Origin: an uncultured Acetatifactor sp.
Lineage (GTDB): Bacteria; Bacillota; Clostridia; Lachnospirales; Lachnospiraceae
Direction of reading: 5' to 3'
DNA length: 32,013 nucleotides
Assembly: GCA_910587755.1 (NCBI GenBank)
Contig: CAJUNZ010000025.1
Location: forward strand, 1 to 32,013
Shown: positions 8,229 to 15,806 of the stretch, piece by piece
Layout of the letters: each line of letters starts with the position of its first letter
Position numbering within the stretch: position 1 is the first letter of the stretch
The notes under the pieces: model-generated
Told to the model about the DNA's origin: nothing
The model's database searches: none
Seen by the model: only the letters and a program-made list of their open reading frames with translations
Program-made: the position numbers and the translations under genes

Positions 8229-8444
8229 TTAAGCTACAACAGTTACGTTGGTAGCGCGGATCTTGCTGCTGTTCTGAGGATCACACTCGGTGTCGAAAGT
8301 GACCTTCTGGCCTTCCTCAAGGGACTTGAAGCCGTCAGCGTTGATTGCGGAGAAGTGTACAAATACCTCCTCGCCGGTGGCATCATTTGTGATGAAGCCA
8401 TAGCCTTTCTGTGCATTAAACCATTTTACTGTACCGTTATTCAT
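8229..8444 (-). CDS. csp: cold shock protein, CspA family
   Basis: A 71-residue single cold shock domain. It binds single-stranded RNA or DNA and melts mRNA structure, so that translation continues in the cold. The nucleic-acid-binding motifs KGYGFI (RNP1, residues 13-18) and VFVHF (RNP2, 27-31) are intact, as is the opening GTVKWFNAQKGYG. The start at 8444 has GGAGG six to ten bases upstream and fits the family length; an upstream in-frame ATG would add 23 residues not found in the family. It is transcribed alone from a consensus promoter at 8597-8625 with a structured leader of about 150 nt, and ends at the shared terminator at 8146-8174. Confidence 0.96.
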   Translation of the reverse strand: MNNGTVKWFNAQKGYGFITNDATGEEVFVHFSAINADGFKSLEEGQKVTFDTECDPQNSSKIRATNVTVVA

Positions 8445-8509
8445 TTTGGTACCTCCTTCATAAAAGTAATTAAAATAAATGTGTAATTCTAAACCATAGG
8501 ACAAGAAAA

Positions 8510-8565
8510 TCACATATTTTTGTAAACCATCATTAAAAGTAACAATGACTTACAAAAATATGTGA
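8510..8565 (-). promoter_or_regulatory. long hairpin in the cold shock gene 5' leader
   Basis: TCACATATTTTTGTAA (8510-8525) and TTACAAAAATATGTGA (8550-8565) are perfect 16-base complements around a 24-base spacer, which itself holds a 5-bp stem (TCATT 8529-8533 with AATGA 8544-8548). The whole hairpin lies inside the predicted untranslated leader, upstream of the ribosome binding site. A second AATGA copy at 8570-8574 could compete for the inner stem. A temperature-responsive leader is inferred by analogy with other csp genes. Confidence 0.65.
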
Positions 8566-8596
8566 GTTCAATGACTTTCATTTAGAATACGATAGT

Positions 8597-8625
8597 AGTA
8601 TAGCCCGTTTAGGGAGAAATGTCAA
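8597..8625 (-). promoter_or_regulatory. consensus promoter of the cold shock gene
   Basis: Read on the minus strand, TTGACA (8620-8625) and TATACT (8597-8602) are separated by exactly 17 bases. Transcription would start near 8590 and leave about 146 nt of leader before the ATG at 8444. Confidence 0.85.
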
Positions 8626-8703
8626 TATCTTTTTTTAAAATTTGCATATTATTTTTGGGGAATGGGAAAACTTGGCTTAAAAATTGTTACGGGAGGCGTT
8701 TTT

Positions 8704-10290
8704 ATGTTTTTGGGAGCAGTATGGCTGGTGACAGCGGCGGTGGTGGGATTTATGCTGGGCAGGATCTCCATGTACAATATGTATGGTGTGTGGGGGATGA
8801 AGGAGGAGCCTGCGGAAGGCGTGGGAGAGACGGGGGACGTCCCCGGCAAACCTGCGGGAATTCTGGCTTTCAGCCAAAAAGGCCGGGACTCAAAAAATCT
8901 GTCAGGCGGGAAGGAAAATCTTCAGGACAACGAGAAGTTTTCGGGAACAATATCTGTCCAGGATATTCTGGACCCTATAGGTGCTTCAACGACCTGTGAA
9001 GGGGTGTTTGCTGTAAAGTTACAGGAGACATCCCAGGAAGGAGATCTTTGGGGAGCTGCGGATGAGGCGGCTCAGTCAGCATATTACGAGGAAGGTTCCC
9101 AGGAAGGAGACCTTTGGGAAGCGGCGGATGAGGCGGCTCAGTCAGCATACTATGAGGAAGAGGCCCAGGAGGGGGAGTTTTGGGAAGCTGCGGACGAGGC
9201 GGTTCAGTCAGCATACTATGAGGAAGGGGCCCGGGAGGGGGATCTTTGGGGAGCTGCGGATGAGGCGGCTCAGTCAGCATACTATGAGGAAGGGGCCCGG
9301 AAGGGGGACCTTTGGGGAGCGGCGGACAGTACGTTCCGGACAAAAGGGAGCACAGTGGGAGCGTTGACTGCCGAAAAAGAGGGTACAAGAAATAATTCCA
9401 TCTCAGAAATGCTGGATTCCTTTGAAGCCGCAGCTTCTGCAGCATCCAGGGGGAGGACAAAGACTTCGGTTTCTCAGGCTCCCCACAGGCAGGAGGCCCC
9501 AGGAAGCCATGAGGGGAGGACGCCCGCTTCTGCATCTTTGGACACTCCCTGGCAGACGGCCCCTGCCAGGGCCGACGCAAAAGGAGAGCCTGCCATAGAC
9601 ATTCTGAATTTCGGCCGTCCAGGCGAAGCCGGAGCCTTCAGAAGTTCTGGACAGCATCATGCGGACAGAAAGACCTGGATTGCAGGGCAGCTCTGGGAGA
9701 CGGAGAGAAGGCGGGCAGGAAGAGTGATGGGACTGAAGAGGGAAGAGGCCAGAAGGCTGCGCACCGAACACCAGTCTTCCGGCACAGGCGCCAGAGGAAA
9801 TGGCAAAAGGCGGGGCAGGCGGTTTGAGGATGACCAGAAAGTCTGGTCTGTGGGAAGTCCTGTGTCCGGAGAGATAGTGGCGGACAGGGAAGGAGAATAC
9901 GCGGCTGTGGTTATCTGTCCTGATGAGGACTGTCTGTATGCTCCCACAGGGGGCAAGATCACCCGGCTGTTCCCCATGGGAAATGCGTTTTTGTTCACCA
10001 CGGATTTTGGGGCGGAACTGTATATCCAGGCGGGGGATATTGAGGACGAGATGCTGGTGCGGTACTACCGGCCCAGGATTATCCAGAATGAAGTGGTGAC
10101 AAAGGGCAAACTGCTCCTGGAGTTTGACCGGAAAGGGCTGGAGGAAGCGGGAGCCTCATATGATGTCTCTGTCTGCGTGGAAAATGGATTTTACGGCGGC
10201 AATGTAAAGATGACAGATGCGGAGTGGGTGGAGACCGGCGAGGAGATTCTGCAGATGCGTGAGGCTGCTTTGCAGACAGAGTCCAGGTAG
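8704..10290 (+). CDS. membrane-tethered protein with tandem repeats and a phospho-dead EIIA-Glc-like domain
   Basis: A 528-residue protein. A single N-terminal membrane helix (about residues 1-22) is followed by a long low-complexity region containing four and a half 22-residue repeats (about 110-208, consensus EGDLWGAADEAAQSAYYEEG), then a basic stretch (about 335-385). The last part, about 390-500, aligns with the glucose-type PTS EIIA fold: SPVSGEIV, then DCLYAPTGGKITRLFP, then NAFLFTTDFGAELYIQAG, then VTKGKLLLEFD. The two EIIA histidines (His75 and His90 in E. coli Crr) are replaced by Asn427 and Gln442 at the same 15-residue spacing, so phosphotransfer is not expected. It may bind proteins or sense something at the membrane; that is unproven. 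The start at 8704 has GGGAGG upstream; an earlier ATG at 8662 has poor spacing. Confidence 0.75.
   Translation: MFLGAVWLVTAAVVGFMLGRISMYNMYGVWGMKEEPAEGVGETGDVPGKPAGILAFSQKGRDSKNLSGGKENLQDNEKFSGTISVQDILDPIGASTTCEGVFAVKLQETSQEGDLWGAADEAAQSAYYEEGSQEGDLWEAADEAAQSAYYEEEAQEGEFWEAADEAVQSAYYEEGAREGDLWGAADEAAQSAYYEEGARKGDLWGAADSTFRTKGSTVGALTAEKEGTRNNSISEMLDSFEAAASAASRGRTKTSVSQAPHRQEAPGSHEGRTPASASLDTPWQTAPARADAKGEPAIDILNFGRPGEAGAFRSSGQHHADRKTWIAGQLWETERRRAGRVMGLKREEARRLRTEHQSSGTGARGNGKRRGRRFEDDQKVWSVGSPVSGEIVADREGEYAAVVICPDEDCLYAPTGGKITRLFPMGNAFLFTTDFGAELYIQAGDIEDEMLVRYYRPRIIQNEVVTKGKLLLEFDRKGLEEAGASYDVSVCVENGFYGGNVKMTDAEWVETGEEILQMREAALQTESR
9031..9327 (+). repeat. 66-bp coding tandem repeat
   Basis: Units begin at 9031, 9097, 9163, 9229 and 9295, each of exactly 66 bases except the last, which is cut at 33. 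They encode 22-residue acidic units with conserved LW and AYYEE positions. Copies differ by a few bases, so the array may expand or contract between strains. Confidence 0.9.
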
Positions 10291-10345
10291 GAAGAGAATT
10301 CCAGAATGGGATTTTTGGAAAACAGAGACAGAAAGTGAAAATCAC

Positions 10346-10407
10346 TTGACAGATACCCGGCAGGGGTATATCCTTAGAGTTGGAAGGATACCCCGGCCGG
10401 GTATTAT
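10346..10407 (+). promoter_or_regulatory. tandem promoters with two CsoR-type operators
   Basis: Promoter 1 is TTGACA (10346-10351), 17 bases, TATCCT (10369-10374). Promoter 2 is TTGGAA (10380-10385), 16 bases, TATTAT (10402-10407). Two perfect palindromes of the form ATACCC-N5-GGGTAT lie at 10353-10369 and 10388-10404, essentially filling the spacer of each promoter. This matches the ATACCC/GGGTAT style of CsoR operators. The genes downstream are csoR and copA, so copper-released autorepression is the likely control. Confidence 0.75.
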
Positions 10408-10463
10408 GTGCATGGTGGCAGTTACAAGATATACTCACGGATACAAATAGGAAAGGAAAGAGC

Positions 10464-10805
10464 ATGGGAGAAGACATAGAGAAGAACAGAGGAGCTGAGG
10501 AGTGCCAGGGGCAGGAGGGGTGCGTCCGGCGGAAGGCGACGCCCAGAGGGGAGGGGGAGAAAAAACAGCTGAAAAACCGGCTGAACCGCATGGCTGGACA
10601 GCTGAACGGAATCGGAAAGATGCTGGATGAGAACCGCTACTGTGGAGATATCCTGGTACAGGTGGCGGCGGTGGAGAGCGCGCTGCAGTCTTTTGCATAT
10701 ATGGTGCTGCAGGAACATATGGAGACCTGTGTTGTGGAGGAGATCCAAAAAGGCAACCTGGGGGTGGTGGAGGAAGTGGTGGAGCTGGTAAAAAGGCTGA
10801 AATGA
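10464..10805 (+). CDS. csoR: copper-sensing repressor CsoR
   Basis: A 113-residue all-helical regulator of the CsoR/RcnR family (DUF156). Cu(I) binding releases it from the operator and turns on copper export. The family core begins at about residue 35 (LKNRLNRMAGQLNGI). The three Cu(I) ligands are present with the classic spacing: Cys60, His85 and Cys89 (25 and 4 residues apart, as in the M. tuberculosis protein). The first 33 residues are a poorly conserved, charged extension with two extra cysteines. The start at 10464 has AGGAAAGGAAAG upstream; earlier in-frame starts lie in the operator region and are unlikely. Two matching palindromes upstream and copA 66 bases downstream support the assignment. 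Confidence 0.93.
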   Translation: MGEDIEKNRGAEECQGQEGCVRRKATPRGEGEKKQLKNRLNRMAGQLNGIGKMLDENRYCGDILVQVAAVESALQSFAYMVLQEHMETCVVEEIQKGNLGVVEEVVELVKRLK

Positions 10806-10871
10806 GATTTTCAGGCACGGGATGCAGGACTGCTTTGGGAAAAGTGTCTGAGAGAAAGGAAGGGCTGTGAG

Positions 10872-13490
10872 ATGAAAGAGCGGTATCATGTATCGGGCAT
10901 GACCTGTTCGGCCTGCTCCTCCCATGTGGAGAAGGCGGTGAAGAAACTGGAGGGGGTGGAGAGCGTCTCCGTGAATCTTTTGACGGAGACCATGGAGGTG
11001 GACTATCAACAGGGACAGCTGGACAGCGGCGGCATTGTGGCGGCGGTGGAAGGGGCTGGGTACGGGGCCTGTCCCTTCGGGGAAGCCAGGAAGGATGGAA
11101 GAGACGGGGGAGACGGACAGGGTTCCCGGGAAGGAAAGGGCAGGGAAACCCTGAGGAGGAAGGCGCAGGAGGAGACCCGGGCCATGAAGTGGCGCCTGGG
11201 AATTTCCGTGGCTTTCCTGCTTCCTCTTATGTATGTCTCCATGTATCACATGTACAACCAGTGGCTGGGGCTGCCCATTCCGGGATTTGTGCAGAAATAT
11301 CTTCAGGGCGGGGAGAATGCCGTGGCCTTTGCGCTGACCCAGCTGCTTCTGCTGCTGCCCATTGTGTATGTGAATCGGAAATTTTTTGCGGTGGGCTTTA
11401 AGACCCTTGGGCATCTGGCTCCCAACATGGACAGCCTTATCGCCCTGGGGGCCTCGGCTGCCATCGCCTATGGGATTTTTGCCCTGTACCGCATTGGTTT
11501 CGGCCTGGGGCACGGGGATATGGAAGTGGTCATGAATTACTCCCATGATCTGTATTTTGAGTCTGCGGGAATGATTCTGACCCTGATCACCGTGGGAAAA
11601 TATCTGGAGGGCCGTTCCAAGGGAAAGACCAGTGAGGCTATCACAAAGCTTATGGACCTGTCGCCAAAGACGGCGGTGCTGCTGGTGGAGGGACAGGAGG
11701 TGGAGGTGCCCACGGAGGAACTCCGGGAGGGAGATGTGTTTCTGGTGAAGCCCGGCAGCCTGATCCCGGTGGACGGCACCGTGCTGGAGGGGAGTTCCAG
11801 CGTGGACGAGGCGGCCATAACCGGGGAGAGCGTGCCTGTGGAGAAAGGAGCAGGGGACAGGGTGGTGTCGGCCTCCATGAACAAGGCAGGTTTTTTAAAG
11901 TGCAGGGCGGACAAAGTGGGGGAGGACACCACTCTGTCCCAGATTATCCGCCTGGTGGAGGAGGCCGGGGCCAGCAAAGCCCCCATTGCCCAGCTGGCGG
12001 ACAAAGTGGCGGGGGTTTTCGTGCCCGTGGTAATGGGGATCGCCCTGGTGACGCTCTGCGCATGGCTTCTGGCGGGGGCGGGGGCGGAGTTTGCCATATC
12101 CACCGCCATAGCGGTGCTGGTGATCTCCTGTCCCTGCGCCCTGGGCCTGGCCACTCCTGTGGCGATTATGGTGGGCACCGGTGTGGGTGCGGGCTGCGGT
12201 ATTTTGATCAAATCCGGCGAAGCCCTGCAGCAGGCAAGGGACGTGGACACGGTGGTTATGGATAAGACCGGCACCATCACCGCAGGAAAGCTGAAAGTGA
12301 CGGAGGTGAGCGTGTATGCCCCGGGCATACAGACGGATACGCTGGTGGCGGTGGCGGCGGCGCTGGAGAAAAAAAGCGAGCATCCACTGGCGGAGGCGGT
12401 GGTGGAGCATGCGGTTTCCCTGGGCCTGACCGTGCCGGAGGCAAAGGATTTCCGGGCGGTATTCGGCAGGGGGGTGGAAGGAGTCCTGGCGGGGGAAAAA
12501 TATTTTGTGGGAAACCGTCCTTTCCTGGAGGAGCAGGGCATCTCTATTGAGACCACGGCCCTGGAGGGGATTGCCGGGCTGGCGGACAAGGGCATGACCC
12601 CCCTGCTGGCGGCCCGGGAGGGAGAGTTTTTGGGCGTCATAGGCGTGGCGGATCAGGTGAAAGCCTCCTCCCGGGAGGCGGTCAGCAGCTTCCGGGAGAT
12701 GGGTATCCATGTGGTGATGCTCACCGGGGATAACGCCCGGACGGCGGAGGCGGTCAGGAAGAGTCTGGACATTCCGGAGGTGGTGGCGGAGGTACTGCCC
12801 CAGGACAAGGAGAAAAAGATCCGCCGTCTGAAAGAGGAAGGCCGCAGGGTGGCCATGATCGGGGACGGCATCAACGACGCACCTGCCCTGGCGGCAGCCC
12901 ATGTGGGAATGGCCATCGGGGCCGGGACGGATGTGGCCATGGAGAGCGCGGACATTGTCCTGATGAAAAGCGACCTGCGGGACGCGGTGACAGCGGTGAG
13001 ACTGAGCCGGGCGGTGATCCGCAATATCAAGCAAAATCTGTTCTGGGCATTTTTTTACAATGCAATAGGTATTCCCTTAGCGGCGGGAGTGTGGTATCCT
13101 GTATTTGGGGTGAAGCTGAACCCCATGTTCGGGGCGGCGGCCATGAGCCTGAGCAGCCTTTTTGTGGTGGGAAACGCCCTGCGGCTGCGGGGGTTTAAGA
13201 GCGGGTCCGCGGGCAGAAGCAGGGAGAGTGTGGAAAGTATGGGCGGCATGCCCCAGGCGCATGCAGAAAGGAAGAAAACAATGACGAAAATAGTATCTGT
13301 TGAAGGGATGATGTGCGGACACTGCACCGGAAGAGTGCAGAAGGCGCTGGAGGCCCTGGATGGCGTGAAGAGTGTGGTTATGAGCCTGGAGGAGGGCACT
13401 GCCACAGTGGAGCTGGAGGAGGGCGCCGGCGGGGAAGCCCTGAAAGCTGCGGTGGAAGAGGCCGGCTACAAGGTGAAGGGAATTTCCTGA
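10872..13490 (+). CDS. copA: copper-exporting P1B-type ATPase with a C-terminal CopZ-like domain
   Basis: An 872-residue Cu(I) export pump. The N-terminal HMA domain carries GMTCSAC (Cys12, Cys15), followed by a charged linker (about 70-105). The membrane domain has the metal-site CPC motif at 420-422. The actuator TGES, phosphorylation motif DKTGT (Asp464), HP motif (His504-Pro505) and GDGINDAP (664-671) are all intact. After the last membrane helices and a polar linker, a second HMA domain begins at Met804 (GMMCGHC, Cys815 and Cys818). A C-terminal HMA domain is uncommon, and here it is the size of a free CopZ chaperone. It lies 66 bases after csoR and shares its operators. The ATG at 10872 gives a normal HMA start. 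Confidence 0.95.
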   Translation: MKERYHVSGMTCSACSSHVEKAVKKLEGVESVSVNLLTETMEVDYQQGQLDSGGIVAAVEGAGYGACPFGEARKDGRDGGDGQGSREGKGRETLRRKAQEETRAMKWRLGISVAFLLPLMYVSMYHMYNQWLGLPIPGFVQKYLQGGENAVAFALTQLLLLLPIVYVNRKFFAVGFKTLGHLAPNMDSLIALGASAAIAYGIFALYRIGFGLGHGDMEVVMNYSHDLYFESAGMILTLITVGKYLEGRSKGKTSEAITKLMDLSPKTAVLLVEGQEVEVPTEELREGDVFLVKPGSLIPVDGTVLEGSSSVDEAAITGESVPVEKGAGDRVVSASMNKAGFLKCRADKVGEDTTLSQIIRLVEEAGASKAPIAQLADKVAGVFVPVVMGIALVTLCAWLLAGAGAEFAISTAIAVLVISCPCALGLATPVAIMVGTGVGAGCGILIKSGEALQQARDVDTVVMDKTGTITAGKLKVTEVSVYAPGIQTDTLVAVAAALEKKSEHPLAEAVVEHAVSLGLTVPEAKDFRAVFGRGVEGVLAGEKYFVGNRPFLEEQGISIETTALEGIAGLADKGMTPLLAAREGEFLGVIGVADQVKASSREAVSSFREMGIHVVMLTGDNARTAEAVRKSLDIPEVVAEVLPQDKEKKIRRLKEEGRRVAMIGDGINDAPALAAAHVGMAIGAGTDVAMESADIVLMKSDLRDAVTAVRLSRAVIRNIKQNLFWAFFYNAIGIPLAAGVWYPVFGVKLNPMFGAAAMSLSSLFVVGNALRLRGFKSGSAGRSRESVESMGGMPQAHAERKKTMTKIVSVEGMMCGHCTGRVQKALEALDGVKSVVMSLEEGTATVELEEGAGGEALKAAVEEAGYKVKGIS
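13267..13490 (+). other. possible internal start producing a free CopZ-like chaperone
   Basis: Within copA, an AAGGAAG sequence (13268-13274) lies six bases before an in-frame ATG at 13281. Translation from there would give a 69-residue HMA protein with GMMCGHC, the normal size of CopZ. This is either the trace of a former separate gene or a working second start. The sequence alone cannot decide. Confidence 0.4.
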
Positions 13491-13607
13491 GAATCTGTTT
13501 CCGGCCTGGAGAACCGGGCGGCCGCGTCTTCGGGACAGAGAGGGAAAGAGGAGTCTGGGAGCGGCGTCCGGGGGGCCGTATTTTGAAGAATGCACATGGG
13601 GGCACGA

Positions 13608-14771
13608 ATGAAGAACAAATTATTTTACGGACTTTTTGTGGCCTACACGGCCATGGTGGTATTTATCCTGTATATCAACGGTGTGTTTACCGGGCAGGTG
13701 GCATCCTTCAGCAATCTGATGATCAACGGCGGGTTCCTGTTAATCATTGGGGTGCTGTTTCTGGTGTCCGCCGCCAGTTTTATCCGGCTCAACAGGCTAA
13801 CCGATGACCTGAAGCGGGCAGCCCTGACCCTGCAGGAGGAGTACAAGAAGGCAGGGAACAAGAATCTCTGGGGGGCTCTCCAGGAACAGAAGACCTTTTT
13901 CCAGGAGGGAAATCTGCAGACGGCCTACGGCAGGTACTGCGCCCGGATCCGGGGCGGCCGCAGGGGAAAGCAGTATGTGGCAAACTGCGACATTGAAGAG
14001 TTTATCAACGAACAGCTTCTGGAGAGGGTGGGCAGCAGCTATTTCAACTCCGCCATCTCCGGCACCCTCACGGGCCTGGGGATCCTGGGAACTTTCCTGG
14101 GGCTTTCCATGGGGCTTGGCTCTTTCCAGGGGGAGGATATCTACACCATCTCCGACAATGTGGGTCCGCTGCTGTCGGGTATGAAGGTGGCCTTTCACAC
14201 GTCGGTGTACGGTATTTTGTTTTCACTGATATTTAACTTTGTCTACCGCTCTATTATGGCGGATGCCTATGGGAAACTGGATCTGTTTCTGACCGCGTTC
14301 CGTCAGTGCGCCGCGCCTTCCGGGGCAGGTGGAGACGAGAACGCCGCCGCAATGCTGGTGTACCAGGCCAATATGGCAAATTACATGAAGCAGCTGCTGG
14401 AGCTCTCCAGAGGGGAGTCGGCGGCGCAGACGGAGGCCATGGAGCGGATGGCGGACAGATTCCTGGAGCGGCTTCAGGCGGCTACGGGGACCCGGTTCCA
14501 GGAGCTGGGGGAGGCCCTGAAAAATGCCTCCTATGTCCAGGCGGCCAGCGTGAAGAACGAGAAGAGCGTTATGGATGCGGCGGCTGCGCTGACAGAGTCT
14601 TCCAGACATCTCCAGGAGACCATGGACAGAATGATGCGGCGCCAGGAAGAGCTTACCGGGGAGATCTCCGAGCAGGGGAAGCTTCTGGCCCAGGCCTGCG
14701 AGGAGATCAGCAGCGAGGTCAGCAGCCAGCTCTACACCTTTGAACAGATGAGGACAACCTATGAGGATTAG
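13608..14771 (+). CDS. MotA/TolQ/ExbB-family (ZorA-like) ion-channel motor subunit
   Basis: A 387-residue membrane protein. Two N-terminal helices (about 5-25 and 40-58) precede the family core: a helix with SGTLTGLGILGTFLGLSMGLG (about 148-170) and a second with MKVAFHTSVYGILFSLIFNFV (192-212). The last 170 residues are a helical, coiled-coil-like cytoplasmic tail. This order, with a tail after the channel core, is like ZorA, although known ZorA tails are often much longer. With its partner it would form a ring that lets ions pass to drive movement of the OmpA-type partner. Of three close ATGs, 13608 was chosen because GGGGG is six bases upstream. It overlaps the next gene by 11 bases. No promoter is visible in the 117 bases after copA. 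Confidence 0.8.
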   Translation: MKNKLFYGLFVAYTAMVVFILYINGVFTGQVASFSNLMINGGFLLIIGVLFLVSAASFIRLNRLTDDLKRAALTLQEEYKKAGNKNLWGALQEQKTFFQEGNLQTAYGRYCARIRGGRRGKQYVANCDIEEFINEQLLERVGSSYFNSAISGTLTGLGILGTFLGLSMGLGSFQGEDIYTISDNVGPLLSGMKVAFHTSVYGILFSLIFNFVYRSIMADAYGKLDLFLTAFRQCAAPSGAGGDENAAAMLVYQANMANYMKQLLELSRGESAAQTEAMERMADRFLERLQAATGTRFQELGEALKNASYVQAASVKNEKSVMDAAAALTESSRHLQETMDRMMRRQEELTGEISEQGKLLAQACEEISSEVSSQLYTFEQMRTTYED

Positions 14772-15684
14772 ACGAAAAAACAGGGAGGCTTTTGAGGAGC
14801 ACAGCTACTGGCAGTCCTACTCGGACATGATGGCGGCGCTGCTTTTGATCTTTGTGCTTATCATCGCCATCACTCTTGCCATCTACAAGCAGAAGACCAC
14901 AGATCTGGATCAGGCCCGGGCGGACCTGGCCCTGTCCCAGGAGGATCTGAGCGCCGCCCAGGCGGATCTGGAGGAGTACAGGGCGGCCATTGAGAAGTCC
15001 AACGGGGAGCTGGCAGCCTCCCTGGAGGAACTGCAGCAGGCTTACGCCAATGCTGCCCTGACCCAGGATGAGCTGAACAAGGCCTATCTGGAGATTGACA
15101 GTGCCAGGCAGGAGCTGAACACCACCCGGCAGGAACTGGAGAATATTGTGGGCATCCGAACGGACATTATCGGGGCTCTCCAGTCGGCTTTCAACAATTC
15201 CACCATGAGTGTGGACGCCCAGACGGGTTCCATCACTTTTTCCTCGGATCTGCTCTTTCCCAACAACAGCGCGGAACTGTCCGAGGAGAGCCGCAAGACC
15301 TTAAAGGAGATTATCCCCATGTACCTGGATGTGCTGCTGCAGGATAATTTCAAAGGGTATATTGCGGAGATTATCATTGAAGGGCATACGGATACCAATG
15401 GAAGCTATGAGTGGAATATGGAGCTGTCTTCACGAAGGGCGTTCTCCGTGGCGGACTTCTGCCTGGATGCCCGGAACGGGCTCACCGAGGAGAAGATAGC
15501 ACAGCTCAGGGGACTGCTCACTGTAAACGGTCGTTCTTTCAGCCGCCCGGTCTATGGCACGGACGCTCTGGGACGGCCCACCTCTGAGATCAACATGGAG
15601 GCCTCCCGGCGGGTGGAGATCAAGTTCCGCCTGAAGGAGGACGAGATGATCGAGAAGATCGCGGAAGTGCTGGGACAGCGGTAA
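14761..15684 (+). CDS. OmpA/MotB-family (ZorB-like) peptidoglycan-binding motor subunit
   Basis: A 307-residue partner of the preceding channel protein. A short cytoplasmic N-terminus leads into one membrane helix (SYSDMMAALLLIFVLIIAI), with Asp22 in the position of the MotB proton-binding aspartate. A long heptad-like helix follows (about 50-125, many LSQEDLSAAQADL-type units). Residues about 155-300 are an OmpA-like peptidoglycan-binding domain with GHTDTNG (208-214) and the SSRRAFSV motif. The 11-base overlap with the upstream gene indicates translational coupling. None of the Zorya genes zorC, zorD or zorE is nearby; clpB follows under its own promoter. Confidence 0.85.
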   Translation: MRIRRKNREAFEEHSYWQSYSDMMAALLLIFVLIIAITLAIYKQKTTDLDQARADLALSQEDLSAAQADLEEYRAAIEKSNGELAASLEELQQAYANAALTQDELNKAYLEIDSARQELNTTRQELENIVGIRTDIIGALQSAFNNSTMSVDAQTGSITFSSDLLFPNNSAELSEESRKTLKEIIPMYLDVLLQDNFKGYIAEIIIEGHTDTNGSYEWNMELSSRRAFSVADFCLDARNGLTEEKIAQLRGLLTVNGRSFSRPVYGTDALGRPTSEINMEASRRVEIKFRLKEDEMIEKIAEVLGQR

Positions 15685-15722
15685 TTTTTCCGGATTTTGA
15701 GAAAAAGTTTAGAGTTTGTTAA

Positions 15723-15773
15723 TTGATTTCTGTGTGTATAGTGTTATAGTGGTTATAGAACAAGAAAATTTTC
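15723..15773 (+). promoter_or_regulatory. candidate clpB promoter and operator-like palindrome
   Basis: TTGATT (15723-15728) and TATAGT (15745-15750) are 16 bases apart. The TATAG core recurs three times between 15737 and 15758. The palindrome GAAAATTTTC (15764-15773) lies just past the predicted start point. Neither a CtsR heptad repeat nor a CIRCE element is visible. Confidence 0.4.
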
Positions 15774-15806
15774 AGACACGCCCCAGGCGGGCAGAATGGA
15801 GTCATT

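Noticed and set aside
9031..9327. CRISPR-like array
   Set aside because: The 66-bp units are contiguous, without spacers, and keep one open frame; they are coding tandem repeats. The same holds for the 51-bp units in infB.
13608..15684. A complete Zorya defence system
   Set aside because: Only the ZorA/ZorB-like motor is present; no helicase, nuclease or other effector lies next to it, and clpB has its own promoter and terminator.
15685..15806. CtsR or HrcA (CIRCE) operator in front of clpB
   Set aside because: Neither the CtsR heptad repeat nor the TTAGCACTC inverted repeat is present; only a short GAAAATTTTC palindrome is seen.
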